Below, piece by piece: positions 22,717 through 35,677 of a DNA stretch of 64,000 nucleotides. The first letter of the stretch is position 1; every line of letters starts with the position of its first letter. Both the position numbers and the translations under genes were made by a program. The DNA is from Chrysogorgia sp. JL179-B06 (taxonomy: Eukaryota; Cnidaria; Anthozoa; Scleralcyonacea; Chrysogorgiidae), in the NCBI GenBank assembly GCA_035772405.1, contig JAYKKM010000048.1, positions 1,615,001 through 1,679,000 on the forward strand. Direction: 5' to 3'. The notes below the pieces were generated by a model. It was not told where the DNA came from, ran no database searches, and saw only the letters and a list, made by a program, of their open reading frames with translations.

Positions 22717-24197
22717 GTTCTTTCACTAAGTTTGTAGAATAGAATATCAAATTGTCCAAGGAAAGCTAGTGGTAATAATTTGAGCAAAATACGCAAACGT
22801 TTTAGCTCGATTACCAGCCGTCTTTCGGGACTTAACCCCTAGGGGTGGGTTAAGCCCCGGTCCGAAAGACGGCGGGGTGCGTTGGGGTTTGGTATTGGTT
22901 CTTGTGGTTCTCATGGTTCCTCTGGTTCTTGTGGTTCTTCTTGTTCTCGTAATTCTTCTTGTTCTTGTGGTTCTTCTGGTTCTCGTGGTTCTTGTGGTTT
23001 TTCTCCATGAATTAAGATGAAATTTTCGGCTGACAATATACATTAATTTATGATTTTGCTCAGGAAGACCCAAATATTACGGATATGTAAAATCCCCAAA
23101 GTGAGGTCGAAATGCGTCGAGGGTTGCCAATATACGAACAACCACAACTACACGCGTTTCTATTCAAACATCCCAGTTTCTCCATTCGCAAACACACCAC
23201 CGCCCTTCGACTCCATTTTCACCTACATATTGTTCATGTCAATCATCAGTGTTATCCACATAATATAATTATTTTGATATTCGTTAATATGCTCAAATGT
23301 ACTGTTTGCCCACTATTTACAAAATTCAACACCGATGTAGGTCTCATTACCCACCCATATATTACACAAATTCTCACACTATTCACAATCGCTATCTACT
23401 TCTACTGTTGGTACCGTTTTTAAGTGTCAAATTTACGTCACCCGTTTTTAATTGTAAAACACGTCATCCAACTCAGAGCCCCATGCCGTATCTGAATTTA
23501 CTCCAGTCGATTGTCAAAACATCCTACTTATTACCATATTTAACACCGGTGCAGGTCCATCTTTTTATCAAAACAATGTCACATCATAAAACTAATTACA
23601 TTTTATTATAAAATCAAAACTACTGCATGGCATAAGGACGTCTGCACTAAAAAAGATCACACAAATCATTGCCAAATTCTTTCCTTCGCGGTGCAACGCA
23701 ACTTACTTGCAGCAAAAATGTTGCGAAACTTGGTTATTGCGTGTGCGAAATAAACACAACCTCGTTCCCAGGGCCTTATCTACGCTCGCTGCGCGCGGGA
23801 ACGAGGTTGAAATAAACACTGCTTTATTACGATGCGACAAAACAAGACTTATTTACAACTTTCTTACAAATAAGCTTTTTTACAAAATGTGATTTTGTCT
23901 CCGCTCCCCTGGGTATTAAACCGGAAATTGCTCTTTTCATAGTGGGGTATTTTGGCACCGCTGACCAGCCGCTGACCACACGTACGGGGTCTGGGAACGA
24001 GATTGGGTATTTCCCAGAATATGGGTTGATTCAGTGGATTGGAAACGAGCAAAACGGACGAGGAAAATCTTGTTTCGCTTCAACGGTTTCGCTTTGTGAT
24101 TATACAAAGCGGCAATGTATTATCATTAGTGATCTCACGTTTGTTAATTATTATGAGGTGAAACCATATAATCAATAGAAAGTGAAGCATTCGCAAA
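22717..24197. other. Divergent intergenic region between genes 1 and 2
   Basis: A 1.5-kb spacer between two divergent start codons. It holds a GGTTCTTGT-type minisatellite (22890-22985), a half copy of the TTAA palindrome family (22990-23105) and a short palindrome with CCTCGTTCCC / GGGAACGAGG (23756-23812). I see no coding exon. Core promoter motifs were not confidently located, although both promoters must lie here unless untranslated exons exist. Confidence 0.6.
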
Positions 24198-27100
24198 ATG
24201 GGCGCAAAAAGTAGTACATCAGACAATTCAAAGGACACCAACAACCGTCCAGTCAACGCAGGAGAAACTCGACTTCACGGAAAAATTGGCGAATTTTGGT
24301 TTCTTATTGATGAAGTAAACGTTTCTACCATCCGTTCTGGAGAACAACTTTACGATGCAGTTAAGAAAGAGTTATCAAGTGATCTAAAAAGCAAGATTAT
24401 CGGTGCACATTTAGATGTTCAGCCAGGGCGACAAGTTTGGGATACAGTTCAAGGTATTGTCTATTGCGAAGATTTCAAGACGGCAAAAGACGCAAGCTTA
24501 AAGATGAATAGTTTAAACTCTTTTGGAGGTCTTAAAATTAGCACGACATGTGTATGGATTGACGAAATGAAAACTGAAGACGTCACGAGTGTTCATGGCA
24601 GGGTAAGTTTAAAATAAAGATACATAGCCTACGTGGCGGCGTCAGGGGGAAAGCGGAAAGGCGAAGTGGGGAGGGAACGCCTGCACTTAAGTCTCATGTT
24701 TTTTAAATTTCCGCCCGCACCAAGAACTGTCAAAAACAGCCAATCAGTGAATAGCAGGCTTTCCTCAATTATTAAAACATTTCACTTTGGGCCAAATCTT
24801 AAAATATCCATGTCAGATAAAAGCTGGAGTGCATCTGGTGGAAACAAGATTTCTTTTGAAAATTTATTCAAGCAATCTTGTAGACACGAGGAAGGTCTTT
24901 GTAGGTGAAAAATAAGAAATGCTTTTGAACATAACTTTATTAAAAAATCAGTATTAATTCACATGCGAAAGAAGGAGAAAGCAATGATCCACCAACCGAT
25001 AAACATTAACTGATAGAATGAAGCAACATCTGACTACCGAACACCTTAAGGGATTTTGCCAAGAAATTTACAGGTCGGAAAGGATGATATAGCTATTTTT
25101 AAGCCCTTTAATTGCAAAATGATAAATGGCTAATAGGTATGGAAGAGAGGTAAGTTTCAAGATAGTGGCCAATATTAACCAATTATTAGATGAGGCTGCA
25201 GGGCACGATATCAAGAATTATCTAGACCATTATCCAGACCTCGGTCTATGTTATCTGCCAAAGCCGAAGACTGAGGCGGATAACATTGACAGAGGTCTGG
25301 ATAATTCTTATCAATATCATGTGTAAACCAAACCCAATAATTGTTTTATTAATATTACAACTACATGAAATGTAGAAGCCTTTAGGGAGTTTAGGAAGTA
25401 TAATTGCCATGCGCAAAGACAATTACATCACCTATAGACAATTTTTGATATTTTGTACTGTAGGTGCATGCAAGACATCAATAATTGTCTATAGGTTTTT
25501 AGCCAATCACAATCGAGAATAGATTGTATTGTATAAGGTTTATGTTAGGGTTAGTATTATAATTAATCGGGTTATAGTATTAGCGTTTGTATTAAACTTT
25601 TTCTCCCTGATTTCTCACCAATTTGTACTAGCTCAGGGGCGTCGCCAAACGGGGACTGGGGGGACTTGTCCAAGACCAATTTTGAAATTCTATTAAATCT
25701 GGAAAGAAATGTTTCGGGGTGGGGTGGAGGGATGTGTGTTAGGTCCACATAATACTTTGGGCTAGGTTTTCGGGCAAAATTGGGATTAAAGTTTGTGACT
25801 TAGTTTTAGGGTAAAGCACTATCAGAAACAACCATTAAATTAGGTGGAGCACTTCTGCTGGAAACCAAGCTATTTCGCCAAGTTGTAGCAATGTCTGCAA
25901 TGATGTCATCATTTTGTCCCCCCATTTCTCCAGGTCTGGCGACGCCACTGCCCTAGCTTACATCATATTGTCTGTATCATTTGTTTTATCTGGTTTCATA
26001 TGATAGAAGATTTGAGTGCAGCTCAAATTTTTACTGATATAGTACTGCTATACTTTTACAATTAATCCAGCAAAGAGAACAAGAAATTATTGAGCCAAAT
26101 CTTGAATTACCCAAACAACGGGGAGAGCAGAGATCTTCAAATGAATATATGCCACAGAAGGAAATAGAATTGCCGGGAAAATACAGAAACTACAAATTGG
26201 AAATTAATCTAGGAAATAAGCAGAAAACAGAACAACACAAGATATTTGTGCAGAAACAATATGAACACCAAGGCACTGATGGGGCTCAAAACTACAGACT
26301 TAAGCAAAAGGCACAAAAAGCATTTTTTGAAACTAATTCTCTAGATTCAAGAGTGGTTTCATCAAATCAACAGGTTGAACATATATTGGATTCTAGTGTT
26401 AATAATAGCCTTTCTCTAGCTGCTGTAGTTGTAGATCCTTTGCAGCAACATAAAGATGCCAAGCTATACAAAGATAGTCAATCAAAGCTGAAAGAAAGTG
26501 TTGTTGCTGCACATAACAGTGCTAAAGTTGTCACCAATTGTCCTGATGAAAAGAGTGTGTGCAGTACAATCTTATGTAGTAAGATTAGTGCACAAAATAG
26601 AACACAAATTCGTCCATCATCTCTACAAGCATCAGACAAAGAAGTAATGGATAAAAATGAGAAAAGTCAGCTTTATACTCATACTGGATTCACAGCCTGT
26701 GATGGCATTTCACATGCATCATCTTCACGCCCTGATACAATGACAACTACCAAGAGACAACATGATGTATTACGTATAGGTGCAATAGATGACAAGTCCC
26801 TATCTAGCAGTCTTCATGGCACTTCTGGTAACAGTAAAGATGTTGATGGCATCGCTGTGTCCACTCGTCTTCCCACGTTTGGTGGTGGTTGTCGTTATCT
26901 TTGTACTCCTCCTCAACAACAACAAGTGGGAAAGAAAGAAGACTATGTACAAGAGCGACAGCAACAACAACAACAACAACAACAGCAGCAGCAACAACAG
27001 CAACAACAACAAGTGGGAAAGAAAGAAGACTATGTACAAGATCGACAGCAACAACAGCAGCAACAACAACAACAACAAGTGGTAAAGAAAGAAGACTATG

Positions 27101-30100
27101 TACAAGAGCGACAGCAACAACAGCAACAACAAATGGTAAAGAAAGAAGACTATGTACAAGATCGACAGCAACAACAGCAGCAACAACAACAACAACAAAT
27201 GGTAAAGAAAGAAGACTATGTACAAGAGCGACAGCAACAACAACAACAACAACAACAACAACAGCAGCAGCAGCAACAACAGCAACAACAACAAGTGGTA
27301 AAGAAAGAAGACTATGTACAAGAGCGACAGCAACAACAGCAACAACAAATGGTAAAGAAAGAAGACTATGTACAAGATCGACAACAACAACAGCAGCAAC
27401 AGCAACAAGTGGTAAAGAAAGAAGACTATGTTCAAGAGCGACAGCAACAACAGCAGCAACAACAAGTGGTAAAGCAAGAAGACTATGTACAAGATCGACA
27501 GCAACAACAGCAACAACAAGTGGTAAAGAAAGAAGACTATGTACAAGAGCGACAACAACAACAGCAGCAACAACAAGTGGTAAAGAAAGAAGACTATGTA
27601 CAAGAGCGACAACAACAACAGCAGCAACAGCAACAACAAGTGGTAAAGAAAGAAGACTATGTACAAGAGCGACAGCAACAACAGCAGCAACAGCAACAAC
27701 AACAACAAGTGGTAAAGAAAGAAGACTATGTGCAAGAGCGACAGCAACAACAACAACACTTCCCAAAACATAATATGAACTCGTTTCATAGTGACAAGAA
27801 TGGCTCAAATGGAGAATACAGCTGCACAGCCAATGTTCGTTCGGAGGATTTGTTTATTTCCCGATTGGATCACAGCAATTCCAAGAATCACCATGTTGAT
27901 TCTAATAACCACTCTGAAAAAGTGAAATTGGCCGATAAGGGGTTGCCACAGAGTATGTGCAAAGATAAGATGGTACCAAATTTTGAAACTGAAAAGTGTC
28001 CAGACCAAAAGCTTGTAAGAGTGGTGTCATTGGATCAGAACAGGTTGAAGAAATATCATATTCTATTAGTATGAATAGCCTTTCTCCAGATGACTCAGTT
28101 GTAGATCCTTTGCAACATACCAAGTTAGATACAAATGGTATGCAGTCAAAACTAAAAGAAACTGTTCATGTTAACACACTTGCCAGTGCTGAGGTTGTCC
28201 CCAATTGTCCTGATGAAATCGAAAAAGCGAAACTGGATGATAAGGATTGGTCACAGAGTCCATGCGAAGGAAGGAAAGAAACAAAAGATCTTGATGGTGG
28301 ATCATCTACAGGCTGTGGTTTTAAAGATCCAGATAAGGCCTTCAGTGATGACACAGAAAGTCAAGCAGACTCCATGAGCTTGATTAATTCTGAAATAAGT
28401 GACGCAACGAAATCCAAAGTCAAGAATCAACGATCAAAATGTAAATTTGCCGTAACGCTCTACAACTTACCAGTTTCGTTTAAACCCAAGGAACTCGATG
28501 CATTATTCAGAGGCAAATACAAAGGCTTTAAGAGGGCTTTCTTCCCGAAGCAAAAAGGAGCTGCTGTGGCAATATTCTCTTCCGAAGAAGAAGCTTCCCA
28601 GTGTGCTGTTAAAATGAAAAAGCTGAACCTTATGATCTCGGGTAGAAAGATAAATGTTCGACGAAAATGTTCTGCTGAGAAGGGATCACCGCTTAGTCGA
28701 ATATCCGACGAGGTAGCGGTGAAGCCAATCTTTTACTCTTTCGCTCGTCAGAATGTTGTGGATACAATCTGCGATGACAAACCAACCTTTTCTGGTGTTT
28801 CAACAGGTGAGAACAATAGAGAACGATTGTCATCGTCAAACTCATCCGAGGAGCAAGATTACGCTGTCAGTCCACTAACCGACACAGAGTCGGTGACTAA
28901 TTCTGATGTCGACAGCACGCCGCAAAGTGATAACGATGCTTTTGCTGTTTCTGTGACTAATTTACCGCGCTCAGTTTCTAATAAAAAGCTTTATAACCGC
29001 TTTAATAAGATGTGCCAGGGTGTCAAGACAGCGTATCGAATAAAGAAACCTTGTTGCGGTAAAATTGTGTTTAACACTCAAGAGGAGATGGAAATGTGCA
29101 TAAAAAAGATGGACAATACTACCCCGTTTGGTGACGTGAAAATACGTGTTCGTAAAGAGCGACAGCAACAGCAGCAGCAACAACAACAACAACAGCCGCA
29201 ACAACAACAGCAGCAGCAACAACAGCAAAAGCAACAACAGCAGCAAAAGCAACAACAACAGCAGCAAAAACAACAACAAAAGCAACAACAGCAAAAGCAA
29301 CAACAGCAGCAGCAACAAAAGCAACATCAACAACAGCAGCAGCGACAACAACAGCAGCAAAAGCAACAACAACAACCAGCAGCAAAAGGAAAGTTAGCCT
29401 ATGAGGACAAGATTTTTACAGTTAAGCTGCACAATGTTCCTCCGTGCACAAGCGAGGTGGACCTTGAAAGGTTCATAACAAATCAGTGCAAAGGCGTTGT
29501 CATTTCAAAACTTGTTAAAGCAGAACACGGGGTCTACATTGCTAAACTGGAGACTGAAGATGATTGCAAAATGGTTTACAAAACTCTTCGCGGAAAGACA
29601 TTCAATGGAGCTACAATCAGAACAACTATGACAGATCAAACACAGAGGAGAGAAGTCAAGGAAACGCCTTATGTCGTTGTCAGTAAACTCGATAAGAAAT
29701 TTAAAAAGGACGCTGTGAGACATTTCTTCGACGATTGTCAAGGAGTGATAAGTGTGGAAAAGAAACCCAATGAACCATTTGCACGAGTTTATTTCGAATC
29801 TGTAGATTTAGCCTCGAAAGCTGTCCAGATGATGGATGGGTATGTTGTAGACAACGGCGGAAAGCTTGGAGTAAAGTTGGGTATTTCGACATCACATATG
29901 ACACCAAAAGAAGACTTGATTGAGCAGATGATGCAGAATCTCCTGAAACGACGGATTGAGTTGTTGGACAGCCATACTAGCAAACTTGATGACCTCGAGA
30001 AGTCGGCTGAACATATACGCAAGACACGCGGAAAAAAGCTTTCTCTTGGTGATTTTCAGCGATATGAACAAGAACTGAAAACCTACGAACAAAAACAAGC

Positions 30101-33100
30101 GGAATTGGTAGACCAAAGAGACGAATTTCAGAAGAAATACAGTGAACTTTTGGATTGTTTTTTGCTGGAAGCTGAAGAGCGCAAAAGTGTGAATGATGAA
30201 AATGGTATCAAGAAAGTGATCGCCAAACACGAGAAAGTTATTAACAGGGAATTTAAAAGGTTAGCCGCAAGCTTGCCAATTTACGCAAAACGCGGGGAGG
30301 TGACAGAGATTCTTCGTAAACATCAAGTTTTGGTTCTTATTGGGGAGACGGGGTCCGGAAAGAGTACTCAACTGGCGCAGTATGTTGCTGATGAATTGTT
30401 TTCAACACCCGGTAGTATTGTTGTTACTCAACCGCGAAAGATTGCCGCCGTAAGCTTGGCAAAACGGGTCGCTGAGGAGTATGGATGCGCTGTCGGGGAA
30501 GAGGTTGGTTACCACGTTGGCTTAAGTCAAAAGATGAATCATCAAAAAACAATTATTAAGTTTGTTACAGATCGCATCCTCCTCAATGAGGTTATCAAGG
30601 AGAACGAGAGTATGGGACGGTACTCTTGTATCATCGTCGATGAAGCCCACGAACGAAGTATACACACAGACCTACTTCTGGCCATGATTAAGAAACATCT
30701 CCCACAACACCCCCATCTTAGATTGATCGTGACGTCAGCGACAATAAACACCGACGTATTCCGGAGATACTTCGACAACTGTCCGGTTGTCAAGGTGCAA
30801 GGAAGGACATTCCCGGTGGAGCCAGTCTTCGCGGAGGTACGCCCAAGCAGTTACGTCGACGGTGTAGTAGAAAAAGCGGTGGAGGTGTGCCAAAGCGGCG
30901 AGGATGGAGATATTCTGATATTCCTAACGCAGCAAAACGAAATCGAGAAAATGTGTGAGAGATTGGAGAAGAGTCGACTGGGTAATTTGGTCATTTTACC
31001 GCTGCACGGTAAACTGCAGGCGGAAGACCAAGAGAATGTTTTCAAGCCAACACCGAAGGGGAAGAGGAAAATCGTCATCGCGACCAACAGTGCGGAAACG
31101 TCGATCACGATCGATGGAATTCGAATTGTAATCGATTCGGGGATGGTAAAGGAGCCTTCGTTTGATCCCGCTCGCAATATGACCACCTTGAATGTAAAAA
31201 TGGTGAGCCAAAGTTCTGCAATCCAACGACGTGGTCGGGCTGGGCGTACAGCTCCTGGTAAATGTTACTGTATGTACACATCGGATGATTACGACGCGAT
31301 GGAACAAGACACAAAGCCAGAGATCTTGAAGATGAATCTTGGATTGGCTGTCTTACAGTTGTTGAGTTTAGGAGCAAGAGATGTCGAGCAGTTTGATTAC
31401 GTCGAAGCTCCACCACGCGAAACGCTGATCCAATCCCAAGAAAACTTAACGCAGCTGGGAGCAATCGAACAAGGTACATTGACTGACTTAGGGAAGCAGA
31501 TGCTTGAACTTCCAATTGTTCCAAAGCTATCTAAGGCGTTATTGGAAGGACTGAAGAGAGGCTGTGGAGAAGATATTATTGTAGTTGCCGCACTGATGTC
31601 GGGCGGCCGTGACGTATTTTACCGTGGCGATACCGCTGAGAAGAAAGACGCGTGTGCGATCCAGAAGCAAGAATTCTGCACAACGAGGGGAGACCTACTT
31701 AGTGCACTGGAAGTGTACAAGTTGTGGGTGAAAGTCGGCGAGAAAAAGCGAACGCAATGGTGCATGCAGCAAGCACTGAACGCCAAAACTCTTCGCTCGA
31801 CTCAAGAGACCATCAAGGAGATCGAACACGCTTTGGTGAAATTGGGGATAGATTATAAACGGAACGCAAAATCTGAAAATCTCGAGCAAGATTTGGGTAA
31901 AAGTCTTCTGGCGGGCTACTCGGAGAATATCGCTTGGTCGCTGGGTCATGAGAAATTGGGATACACTGTTGTTCAGTCAAACCAATCTGCAAAAATCCAT
32001 CCGTCATCTGTGTTATCTAGCCTTGGTTCCCAACCACCCTGGATCTTATTCCAAGAAATGAGACACACGTCAGAAACGTTTCTCCTAAACGTCACTCCCA
32101 TCAAGGAAGAATGGTTGGCCGAGGTCGCAATGCAAATGCTGCAGTTTATTGACGAAGACGAGATACGAAGGTGCCAAGCTATTCGCACGAGGATAGAACC
32201 TCTTGGTCCTGCGCTTGTGAAGACAGTCATTGGTCCAAAAGGCTCAACTCTGCGTGGGATAGAGAACTCAGTGTCAGAACGCGAGGAATTCGTGGCAGAC
32301 GCTGCCCTGCAGTCCCATATATTTTGCTCGATAGATTGCAATGTCGAGAAGGGGTTTGTTGATATTTACTGCCCGGCTCACCGAATGAAGTACGCGAGAA
32401 GTCAAGTCGAGAAGGTGATCAAGAAAAGACGAGGAGACCTTCTTTGTGGTGGAACGGAGATGGTGATTTCAAATGTCGGATCACTAAAAGCATTGGTTGG
32501 CAACGATATGAAGACAAGATTGATCCTACAACCGCATGAGTTTTGTAAACTCGATGTTTTTGTGGAGAAACAGGACGAAACCTACGAAATCGATTCAAAC
32601 CAGATTCTTGGAACACTCGAAGACGCCGGAGCCGTAGTTCATTATAGCCAATTCCAAAACTCGTACAACGGGAAATGGGGCAATGTTACTTATAGTAACC
32701 CGAGAGAAGCTAAAGAAGCGAAGGATCTCGTTGAGTCATGGTTTGAGGAAACAGAGCTGCCGTACAACGTTAGAACAATTAAACTCAAGCCGACACGCGT
32801 GGAACGCCTCCAACCACAAAATTCGGTTATGGGTACCAATGTTCGTGTCACGTGGTTTCCTTTTCCTGCCTCTGGTGTAGCTTACATAAAGTGCGTGAAC
32901 GATGATGCAGCTGACCAATTAATTGAGCATCTTAATTGCTCAATGGAACTTTTAAGAGCCTTTCGAAATAAAAAGACTGGTGATGTTAGGTTAACTATTT
33001 CCTCTCAGGAAGATGAATACACCGTAGCCAAGAAAGTCAAAGGTTGTTCTGTTGGGGTCACCAAAATTACAGTTCCTTCTCTTCGTAAAAGCCAGGAGGT

Positions 33101-34607
33101 AGATATGGAGAAGGAGAAACGAAATGTATTCGAGCTATTGGAAGAGTTCGGGAAAGTTCGTGTGTTATGCGCTTGGGTCGCTAATTGTCAGAAAGTAGGT
33201 GCACGCGTGGTTTTCTTAAACTTGACGGATGCAGAGAAAGCCATCGAAGAGTTAAATGGAAAGACTGACAAGCTAGGAGCCAGAGCAGTTTACGTGGAAC
33301 TAGATGGTGTCAGTGAAATCATTTGCAATAAAAGATTACACGAGAAGATAAAGAAAAGATTGAGAAAGATAACAGAAGAGCATGCCTTAGACTTGAAAGA
33401 GGAAGATATGAAAGGCGGTAGAGCAATAAAGATCAAAGTTACTGGAAAAGACGCTTCTGCTGTCCAAATGATTGGAGCACAAATTGCCGACATGGTGACT
33501 GCCAAGTCTGTGCCGATCGAAGATCCTGCCTTGGCACGGAGCTTATCAAGTGGTTATGTCCGTAACAAACTTAAGAAGATCGAGAAAGACAGCTGTACGT
33601 TTGTTCAGACGGGTATGCATGGTCGTTGTGTACAGATCACTGGTTTACCCGAAGCAAAGATGAAAGCATTCCAACAAGTCATCAAATTGGTTAAAGAATT
33701 AAAGCAAACGAGGAACCATGAGATTCCACTGAGAGGTGCCGACATACCAGTCGGCGCAATCCGCGAAATATTAAAGCGATATGGGAAAGATTTACGTCAA
33801 CTCGTTGAGCAGGATGACGAATGTCAGGTTAAGATAGATATGAGGCGACGCAAGCTTGTACTCCATGGATCGAAGGACGGCGTGGAGAATACTCGAGCAA
33901 AAGTTGAAACTTTTCTTGCTGAGCTGAATGCAGTTTCGAATCCCAGCAGTATTAAGAAAGAGGAGGAAGTATGCCCAGTTTGTTTAGATGAAATCGAACA
34001 ACCATATCGCCTTGAAGTCTGTGGTCATTGCTACTGTTCCCTTTGCATCGATGATTACATCTCCTCGACGTTGAACTCGGAAAGCAAAGCAGACATATTT
34101 CCACAAAAATGCTTGTCGGATGGCTGCGAGTATCCTCTTACAAAGGACGACTTCCTTGCCTTCTTAAAGAGTCATGACCAAACCGAACAGTTATATCGAG
34201 CTTCGTTTGAAAGTTTCGTGAATGGCAGTGAGGAATACAAGCCATGCCCATCCCCTGATTGCTCTTGGATCTACAGATTCTCACCAACACCAGAGGTGTT
34301 CGATTGTCCCGAGTGTCACGCACGAATATGTCGAAGCTGTGGCGAGGTGTCCCATGAATTGTACGACACGTGCGAGGCTTACAAAGCGAGTAAGGATCCC
34401 AGCAAATCTGATGAGCTTTATGAGAACTGGGCTTCCAAGGCGAACACAAGAAAGTGTCCGAAGTGTTCGGTGATGATAGAGAAGAATAAAGGATGCTCCC
34501 ACGTTCACTGCACGCAATGTAACGCACACATATGCTGGAAATGTGGAAAATATTTTCCAACTGAAGAACAATGTTATGATCATCAAAATGACTGTCCAAG
34601 GAAGTAG
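24198..34607 (+). CDS. RRM-DEAH RNA helicase-RBR E3 ligase fusion, about 2970 aa
   Basis: Exon 1 is 24198-24602 (135 codons, donor GTAAGT). Exon 2 starts at 26071 after TTAATCCAG, in phase. It stays open to 28074, but the downstream frame (to TAG at 34607) differs; removing 28015-28043 joins them. In the joined numbering: start MGAKSSTS fits an N-myristoylation signal; 13 KKEDYVQ-polyQ units at about residues 410-690; RRM-like folds near 918-992, 1082-1154, 1240-1312 and 1325-1400, with a second polyQ at 1156-1230; DEAH helicase from about 1528 with GETGSGKST at 1550, DEAH at 1649, SAT at 1681 and QRRGRAGR at 1844; a KH-like GPKG loop near 2178; then RING1-IBR-RING2 from about 2760 to the end, with GCSHVHC in RING2 supplying the candidate catalytic Cys. 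The layout resembles plant DEAH11/DEAH12 proteins. Inferred role: an RNA-binding helicase that ubiquitinates targets. Further small exons in 24603-26070 cannot be excluded. Confidence 0.88.
26920..27760 (+). repeat. 13 in-frame KKEDYVQ-polyQ repeats
   Basis: Each unit is (V/M)(V/G)K(K/Q)EDYVQ(E/D)R followed by 7-21 Gln, mixed CAA/CAG. The array is inside exon 2 of the helicase gene and stays open in the coding frame. Length variation among units suggests active expansion and contraction. Confidence 0.9.
28015..28043 (+). other. Frame-switch point: 29-nt GT...AG segment
   Basis: The upstream frame runs to TGA at 28074 and the downstream frame is shifted. Exact removal of this GTAAGAG...AACAG segment joins AAG CTT to GTT GAA in frame. 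The homologous upstream copy of this coding block (about 26341-26385) has two fewer bases here, so a 2-nt insertion is the simplest cause of the shift. Confidence 0.7.
29155..29385 (+). repeat. Second polyglutamine tract (CAA/CAG)
   Basis: About 70 codons of Gln with scattered Lys, Arg, His and Pro, between RRM-like folds 2 and 3 of the helicase protein. Confidence 0.9.
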
Positions 34608-34689
34608 TAGCTGCATAATACTGTTTATTATTATACCCTCACATATAATCCACCAATCAACTGTCTCTATTAGCATCACGTGGCATATA

Positions 34690-34935
34690 CCATGCCTAAA
34701 ATAAGGCTACCACCTTTTAATTTGTTTCCTTGGTAATATACCTTATTACTGGCATATGGTATAACAGGGAAATATAGCAATAATGGAGTAATAAGGTAAT
34801 ACCACTGTGTAGTACACAAACGTATATACAGTCATATGGTATCTTGGAGTCTTGTTCAATCCAGTTGCTACGTATTACTTTATTACCAGTAATAAGGAAA
34901 CAAATTAGAAAGTGGTAGCCTTATTTTACGCTTCA
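34690..34935. repeat. Foldback repeat, about 245 bp
   Basis: AAATAAGGCTACCACCTTTT and AAAGTGGTAGCCTTATTTT ends, with TACCTTATTACTGG and CCAGTAATAAGG inside. Confidence 0.7.
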
Positions 34936-35207
34936 TTTGACGTGGCAGCCCAATATTTTACGATGTAGGGCAGCTACATAATGGGCAGCAACCTAATTTG
35001 GACTGTTTACGTGCGAAGAAACATCTTTTAATATTTTGTTCGATATAATAAAACACCTATTGGATTCATCTTTGCCCAATATTACAAAATATGTAAGTCT
35101 CGATTTGCAATATTATAGGCTCGACCTTCGGTCTCGCCCAATATTGAATTCTCGACTTAAATATTTTGTAATATTGGGCTCAGAGGAATCCAATAAGTAA
35201 TATTATA

Positions 35208-35463
35208 AACACTGTAGAGACCGTTCTGTTATATGGTTACGAATCGTGGACCTTGGCTAGAGTTTCAGAGAAAGAACTTGACGGCTACTATACCAGATTA
35301 CTTCGTACTGTTTTGATTAAGATTATCTGGAAACAACATCTCACGAACGTCGAGCTGTACTCGAGTTTGCCTAAAATCACTGAACGCATCAAAGAAAGAA
35401 GATTACGATTCACTGGTCATTGCTATCGACGAAGTGATGATCTTGTCTCAAGTCTAATTTTAT
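35208..35463 (+). mobile_element. LINE reverse-transcriptase fragment
   Basis: The frame reads VETVLLYGYESWTL, then LDGYYTRLLRTVLIKIIWK, ITERIKERRLRFTGHCYRR and SLIL, the well-known post-polymerase region of endonuclease-type LINEs. It is 5'-truncated, with no start codon, and is followed by unrelated repeats. It lies in the intergenic region between the helicase and ZCWPW1-like genes. Confidence 0.85.
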
Positions 35464-35677
35464 GAGAACCAAAACATGGAACTGTGAATAGAGGAAGACC
35501 GGAAACCACATTTATCAACAAGTTGGCTAAGGACACGGGTCTGGAGATCTATACACGGTGATGATGGACAGGGATTAATGGTTTAAGATATATAAAAATG
35601 GTTTAAGATTATAAAAATGGTTTAAGATTATAAAAGATAACACTACTCGGCTCTAAAGCCGCCTTGATGATGATGAT

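Noticed and set aside
23050..23611. Several overlapping plus-strand frames of 60-104 codons
   Set aside because: No domain, no splice context, and inconsistent frames over AT-rich DNA and a half palindrome.
24633..25326. Plus-strand frames (91 and 66 codons) downstream of helicase exon 1
   Set aside because: No splice sites of matching phase and no domain; treated as intron. 25170-25320 holds a small palindrome (CCAGACCTC / GAGGTCTGG).
26800..27808. Long Leu- and Val-rich frames antisense to the helicase exon, and a Thr/Lys frame on the sense strand
   Set aside because: They are other-frame readings of the CAA/CAG-rich array and share no non-repeat sequence with a gene.
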